Origin: Stratiolaelaps scimitus
Lineage: Eukaryota; Arthropoda; Arachnida; Mesostigmata; Laelapidae
DNA length: 64,000 nt
Assembly: GCA_019614645.1 (NCBI GenBank)
Contig: JABWDB010000004.1
Span: 15,004,001-15,068,000 of the forward strand
Direction of reading: 5' to 3'
In this document: one piece after another, positions 59,198 to 64,000 of the stretch
Numbering within the stretch: the first letter of the stretch is position 1
How the letters are laid out: each line of letters begins with the position of its first letter
The notes under the pieces: generated by a model
Database searches by the model: none
Seen by the model: only the letters and a program-made list of their open reading frames with translations
What the model was told of the DNA's origin: nothing
Made by a program: the position numbers and the translations under genes

Positions 59198-62100
59198 TCA
59201 GTAGTCTATTGAGAAGGCTCTTTGTTACGAATTATTTTCCTGAGAATGGTCCTGGGTGTCCTTCTGAAGTTAAGTCGGTTCTGTTTCTATAGCTATTTTA
59301 TGTATTCCGAAGGATTGTTTCCCTCTGACTTCGTGCAATTGTTGCATTCTCTTTTAGATTTTGTGTTCATGTTGTTTGAAAATTTGTAAAGCACTTTGTC
59401 ATTATAATACGTCGCTTAGTTTATCCATTGGGGTTTGCTGTGTGTTGATGTTGATGTGTTCATGGTCAACTGGTTTGTCACTAAGGTCCTCGTCGCCAAC
59501 GACATGTTAGGGAATAAATCTATAGAGAAGACATTTGGATAAATAGTGCTAAATAAAGAAATAGTGATCGATAGTCAAGAAAATAGGGTGTCCAAACCAA
59601 CTCGATCGATTTTTTCTTGGGTCTAAAGTTGCTTTTTAGTTAAATATTTTGTATATGGAGCCCCACATGGGGTGCTCCCTCTTCTCTGTTGCCCTCTCCC
59701 CATAAAACTTCGCAGCATTCGCCCTATGCATGTGTTCAGAAGCAATGTGCAACTCGTCATAATTTTGCGTGTGACTCTAAGGCACAAAAAAGGCGTTTAC
59801 TACACTTCAGTCACTATCCCAAAAACAAAGCTCTAGCAGAAACCAACTCCCTAGACGGTGGGATGAAGTCGAAATCCCAGTGGCACTTCCCTGGGGGAAC
59901 GAGTTAATTAACTTCAATTTTTATCTAAGAAAAGCCAAGGGGGTGATTTCAATCTGTGAGTAACCCCTTCGGAATGGGTTTGATTGTTCTCCCCGCGAGA
60001 GGGAAAAAATCAATGAAGGCTACTTTTCCATGGTACGGCAACAAACTGACTATGCTGAATCAGGTGCGGCGTTGTTTTGCAACACCTTTATCTTCTATGC
60101 CAGTTTAGTGAAGGCGTGAAAATATACACTTTATATTTACGAGCCTGGACAGCTGCGGGCAAATGATCACTGAAATATGCTGTGGCGCTCCTAAGTACGA
60201 GCACACAGCTTACTTGTATGATACATTTGATCATTGTGCTCCGTTTTAATGATTTTTCGACTTTTCTAAGTTTGAACTGAACAGCGTCCCGTTATTATTA
60301 TTTATCATCGTAGAAGCGATTCTAGCAGCAACGCTCGTCTTCTCTAAATGAGCAAATAGAATTACTTTTCAAACTAATACGAAAGAAAATAAACTTCATG
60401 AGTCCCATATCAGGCCATCGTACTAAAACCGCCAGGGCAATCGGCAACTGTAGGAAAGGCTAACGGGTCTAGGAGGACAGGAGTGTGTTGGCCACGAGTT
60501 CGCTGCTATGTTGGGCTGAAATGAACAAAAACAAAGCGACTCCTCGGGGTGAGCTGCGGAGTGGGAGGTTCGTTGACGGTGCATATGAGGTGAATTAGTG
60601 AGCAGACTCCATTTACGGGGGATGCTACCAGAGGGATGTGGCAGCGATGTTGCAATCGAGGCGAGGATAACGTTGAACATATTTGAGAATAATGGACGAC
60701 AGACAGCCAAGGCGGAGCAGCTGCAGCAGCAATGAACATTTTCAAAAACATTAGGACAATCTTCCCCTTTGGTCTAGCACGTACGTTCATTGTACGGCCG
60801 TTGTTGTCGGGGGGGGGGTCGAAGAAGGGAGACGCTTGGTTCAGGGACATTTGCGAACGAGCAACATGTTGGGTTGGATTGGACAGACCCAACGATAAAG
60901 GTGGGTAAAAGGACATTGCCGGGGGGTACGTGTATGATGGCATACCCGTGTGAATGAGTTAGCGTGGCTGAGGGAGAGAAAGCCGCGAGTGGGAATGCAA
61001 CGAGAATAACAACGGGAGGAACAGCAACTTCATCAATAATGGTAGCGACAACGACAACAGCATAGAATGAATGCGCAAACGAGGAGAATAGGGGGGCAAA
61101 TCGAAAGAGAGGGCTGGAGGAGCGGGCAGTGTCCAACGCCGACTCAGATGGCGGAGCCAATACTGGATACACCAGACGACTTAGGTGGATGCTACGGCAT
61201 CGAGGTTGGCGGCTGGTGCTGCTTCTACTGTTTCTTCCACAGCGACTGGCCAGGGGTAACGCTAATACAGTGGGCGGCGGTGGCGGAAGAACGATTGTTC
61301 AACGATAAAAATGACGCCACAGCAAAAAAGCAACACACTCAAGAATGAATGAATCGAGTTCAACGACCGCATCCAACGTCGCAACCAACGCGACGATGGG
61401 GAAAAGCCTATGAGCTTCCTGTCTTGTGTTGCAGCTCGTTTTGTTGCTGTTGTCGGTATCGTCCTGCCAGCCGCTGCTAATGATGATGTAATTCCTCCCG
61501 GCCGGCGGCACCGAGCCGGACCCCGCTCACTGTCTTGCTTAGAGATACACGCCGCTCTCTTGGCTCGCTTTTTGGCCCACCCAGCGCGGTCACCCTCTGT
61601 TATACGGGGGCGGGGGGGGGGGCAGAGGGTACGGATACCTCGAGGTTCACACATAAAGTGCGCTTTGCTGCTGCTGCTGCTGCTGTCGCTCTCACAGCTA
61701 CAACCGTTGTCTGCGCACGGACAATGGCCAGATGACATTATTGACACGTACTAATTGAATGGAGGAGCCGAGCAGCATTTCTATTGAAGTGTAACTACCT
61801 CGCGTACTATGCATAGGACTCGTGCTTCTTATGATGGCTGCTGTTGTTGTTAATACGATTATAAAGGGGGGAGAGAGGGGGGCTTTATTGTTAGAAATAT
61901 TGCCGCTCTTCGCCAGCAGGGATGGATGGACCCTGCCCTCAGCGTTGGCGCTATGCGAGATTAAAGCTTTAGCTTCTATTTTTTGTTTTCTTCTTGAACA
62001 CACTGTGATGTGCGCTTCCATACCCGTATTCGTGCTTTGCGGTTGGTCACGATTCTAGACATTCATTCATTCATTCGAACCCCTTGGGAACAAACAGTCT

Positions 62101-62858
62101 TTGCTATGTAGCTCGATTTGTCCAAACTGTGCGTATCGTCTCAATGCGCCTGTGTCTACCTACACCCTGTGTTCCGCTCACACGGCAGACGTCGTTGCTG
62201 TATATTTGCCAGTGTTGTCTTCGAAGGTTGATGATGCGTGAGTCCTCCGATTCTCTTCCTTTATTACATGTATTATAAAAAAGGGTGTGTGATTGTAAAA
62301 ACGGTCTTGCATGATCGGATTGTATGATTACATATTATCGTATCGGTCAGTCAGGTACTCGCAAAGCAAGTCGTTAAAGTCGTACGAGTATTCCTCCAAA
62401 GGCGCTTCTTGTTGAAAGGCCATCTTGCAGGGCGTCGTCTCCACCAGATGAGATCCTTTGCCTGTCAAATGACACAGGCGACAAGCTCGGTGCAACGTAT
62501 TTTACGTCTCAGCGGCGCAGAGCACCAGTAGACTGGGATTGTAAATAATAAATGCAACTCCACTCACTGCGTGTAACAGTAGGGTGCTGCTTGACGGTCA
62601 AGTCGCACTCGACATCAATGCCACCGATCCGAACAGTCGAGATAATGTTCTACATAATTCTGATTCGATTGGCGACGACATACTCTCTGTGCACCCTTGC
62701 AGAATATTACATGTATTTGAATGCCATGTGAAAGCAATCGATTCGCCGCTCCTTTCATTTCGTATCGACCGCGGTATATTCCACTAATGAGTTATTAATG
62801 CTTATTCATTAAGCAATACATCGAGAGCAATGGTCACTGATCTCTCTCATACATATAG

Positions 62859-63306
62859 GTCAGCCACGTGGATCTGGTCAACGCGTGCACGGTTCGTGGC
62901 CATGGTACTGTGGAATTGATAGCTATTTTCAGAAAATACCTAAGAGCAGAGTGCGCATGCTTTATCTTCTAGACCGCTTCTATCCGGATAACCGGTATGA
63001 CAACCGTTACCCGGACCACCGTTACTATAACCGTTACGGGCCGCCGGTCGGCGGCTATGGAGGCTACAACGGTGGTGGAGGAGGAGGAGGTTACGGGGCG
63101 CCAATAAATGATTACGATCGCGGCTACTATCGGGGCGGCTACAATCCGCAATACAACAGCGATCCATGGAGACGAAGCTTCTACGATTCGTACTATGATC
63201 AGCGTCCAGGCTCGTACTACTACAATTATGGCCGAGATGGACGCGCGTACGGGGAGCGGCCACCCTATCATCCGTACGCGAATGACTATTTCTACCATCC
63301 TGACAG
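62859..63306 (+). CDS. Gly/Tyr/Arg-rich exon of a putative secreted structural protein
   Basis: Acceptor CATATAG ends at 62858 and the donor CAG-GTGAGTAC follows 63306. Joined in phase 1 to the exon ending at 56356, the frame is open throughout (about 149 codons) and leaves the exon in phase 2, so at least one more exon lies past the window edge. The encoded part has Gly-Gln-Pro-Arg-Gly, then Trp-Pro-Trp-Tyr-Cys, a short charged linker, and a long low-complexity region. That region has Asn-Arg-Tyr repeats, a Gly run of seven, and many Tyr-Tyr pairs with Arg, Asp and Pro. Tyr-rich Gly-rich secreted proteins are commonly cuticle, byssus or shell-matrix proteins that can crosslink through tyrosine; that role is inferred. 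Without splicing at 63306 the frame ends at once (Arg-stop). Confidence 0.65.
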
Positions 63307-64000
63307 GTGAGTACAAAGAGATTCATATGAGACATACATACGTCTGGCCCACGGGCTCAGCCTAGGAGAACATTAACTAGTCAACGGCAATAGCTGTGGA
63401 CTCCAGAGGGCTTATTCCCCATGCCAGACATCACCGAAGAGATCAAGGCAACGAAGTGCAAGTCGGTGTTTGCTAATCCCTGAATCAGCCATAAATCAGA
63501 CGCGACTGCAGCTTGTCGAAATCGCTAACAGTTATAGCATACAGTTTGCGCATCTGCTGTATGCAAACTATATTTGTATAATACTGCCCCTATGTATGTA
63601 TGTATGTAAAAACAAATATTTCACAAACATTTCGTTCTTTTGACATCGTAGAGCATTCTGTCTGCGACTTTTGAAAATCCGTTTTCACGACGAAGCGTAA
63701 TCTTGTTAATTACCAATAATAAATAATCGTATTAAATGTACATCGCAGGGTGAATAGATATACATAGAAAGAGAGAGAGACAGACAGACAGAGAAAGAGA
63801 GGGAAAAACTCGCCGGAAACTTTTCTCGGCGAGCGAAGCAGACACAACATTGTAGGTGGTATGGAAGGTCATTTCAACGGATGCGCATTGCATGTACTGA
63901 TATATTCAGAGGCACAAGAGCCGAAACGTCGGCTCCCCACGACGGGGGTGAAGTGCAAGCTCGAGAGTAGAGTGCACTGATAGTGGTCGAGTGCATAGTT
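63307..64000. other. Right edge of window, probably intron
   Basis: It follows a strong donor and shows no open exon. It includes a (GA)/(CAGA) purine tract at about 63768-63805 and a small stem GAGCCG...CGGCTC near 63919-63936. No polyadenylation signal for the gene is evident in this stretch beyond AT-rich matches near 63720. Confidence 0.4.

Larger units (their letters stand above)
56357..62858 (+). other. 6.5-kb intron of the Gly/Tyr-rich gene
   Basis: Begins GTGAGT and ends CATATAG, joining two exons in matching phase 1. It contains the minus-strand Ty3/gypsy remnant, the tRNA-like SINE copy, GC-rich DNA with CTG/GCT repeats and a run of G at 61613-61622 (about 60.4-62.0 kb), and otherwise no supported gene. 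Being intronic is inferred from the exon join. Confidence 0.5.

Overview
This window looks like nuclear DNA of a metazoan, most likely an arthropod and possibly a mite or other arachnid. The evidence is: no operons, a gene density of about one coding locus per 20 kb, splice-site-bounded exons, abundant (TA)n, (CNG)n, (GTT)n and poly-G/poly-C tracts, a decayed Ty3/gypsy element, a tRNA-derived SINE-like copy, and a mitochondrial-type Na+/Ca2+ exchanger in one open frame. The arachnid guess rests on general character only. No bacterial genes, CRISPR arrays, rRNA genes or intact tRNA genes were seen.

Layout. 1-18.9 kb: no convincing protein gene; AT-rich stretches alternate with GC-rich, trinucleotide-repeat-rich stretches (about 7.9-11 kb and 17.6-18.9 kb). 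18.9-20.9 kb: a one-exon plus-strand gene for a probably secreted Ala-rich then Gln/His-rich protein of 627 residues, with a well-spaced TATA-like/initiator pair in front of its ATG. 20.9-32.9 kb: no supported gene; GC-rich blocks and simple repeats. 32.9-34.8 kb: an intact intronless coding region of 644 codons for an NCLX/SLC8B1-family exchanger. 35-50 kb: AT-rich, with many (TA)n arrays, a degraded segment that resembles the C-terminal half of a zona-pellucida domain, two weak candidate exons, two perfect hairpins, and two copies of a 39-bp dispersed repeat, one of which lies in a 64-bp insert with a T17 tail and an exact 11-bp target-site duplication. 56.0-63.3 kb: two exons of one plus-strand gene that join in frame across a 6.5-kb intron; the product starts with a signal-peptide-like segment and continues into a Gly/Tyr/Arg-rich region, as in a secreted structural protein. 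Its intron holds a minus-strand, inactivated Ty3/gypsy pol remnant (56.9-58.9 kb) and, just beyond, a tRNA-like SINE copy. The gene runs off the right edge.

The three supported genes have no visible functional link. Most of the window is non-coding, and most long open frames in it come from low-complexity DNA. I did not find a clear new biological system. The most useful leads are the short retroposed family shared by 41.9 kb and 49.0 kb, the Asn-to-Ser change in the exchanger's second alpha repeat, and the ZP-like remnant.
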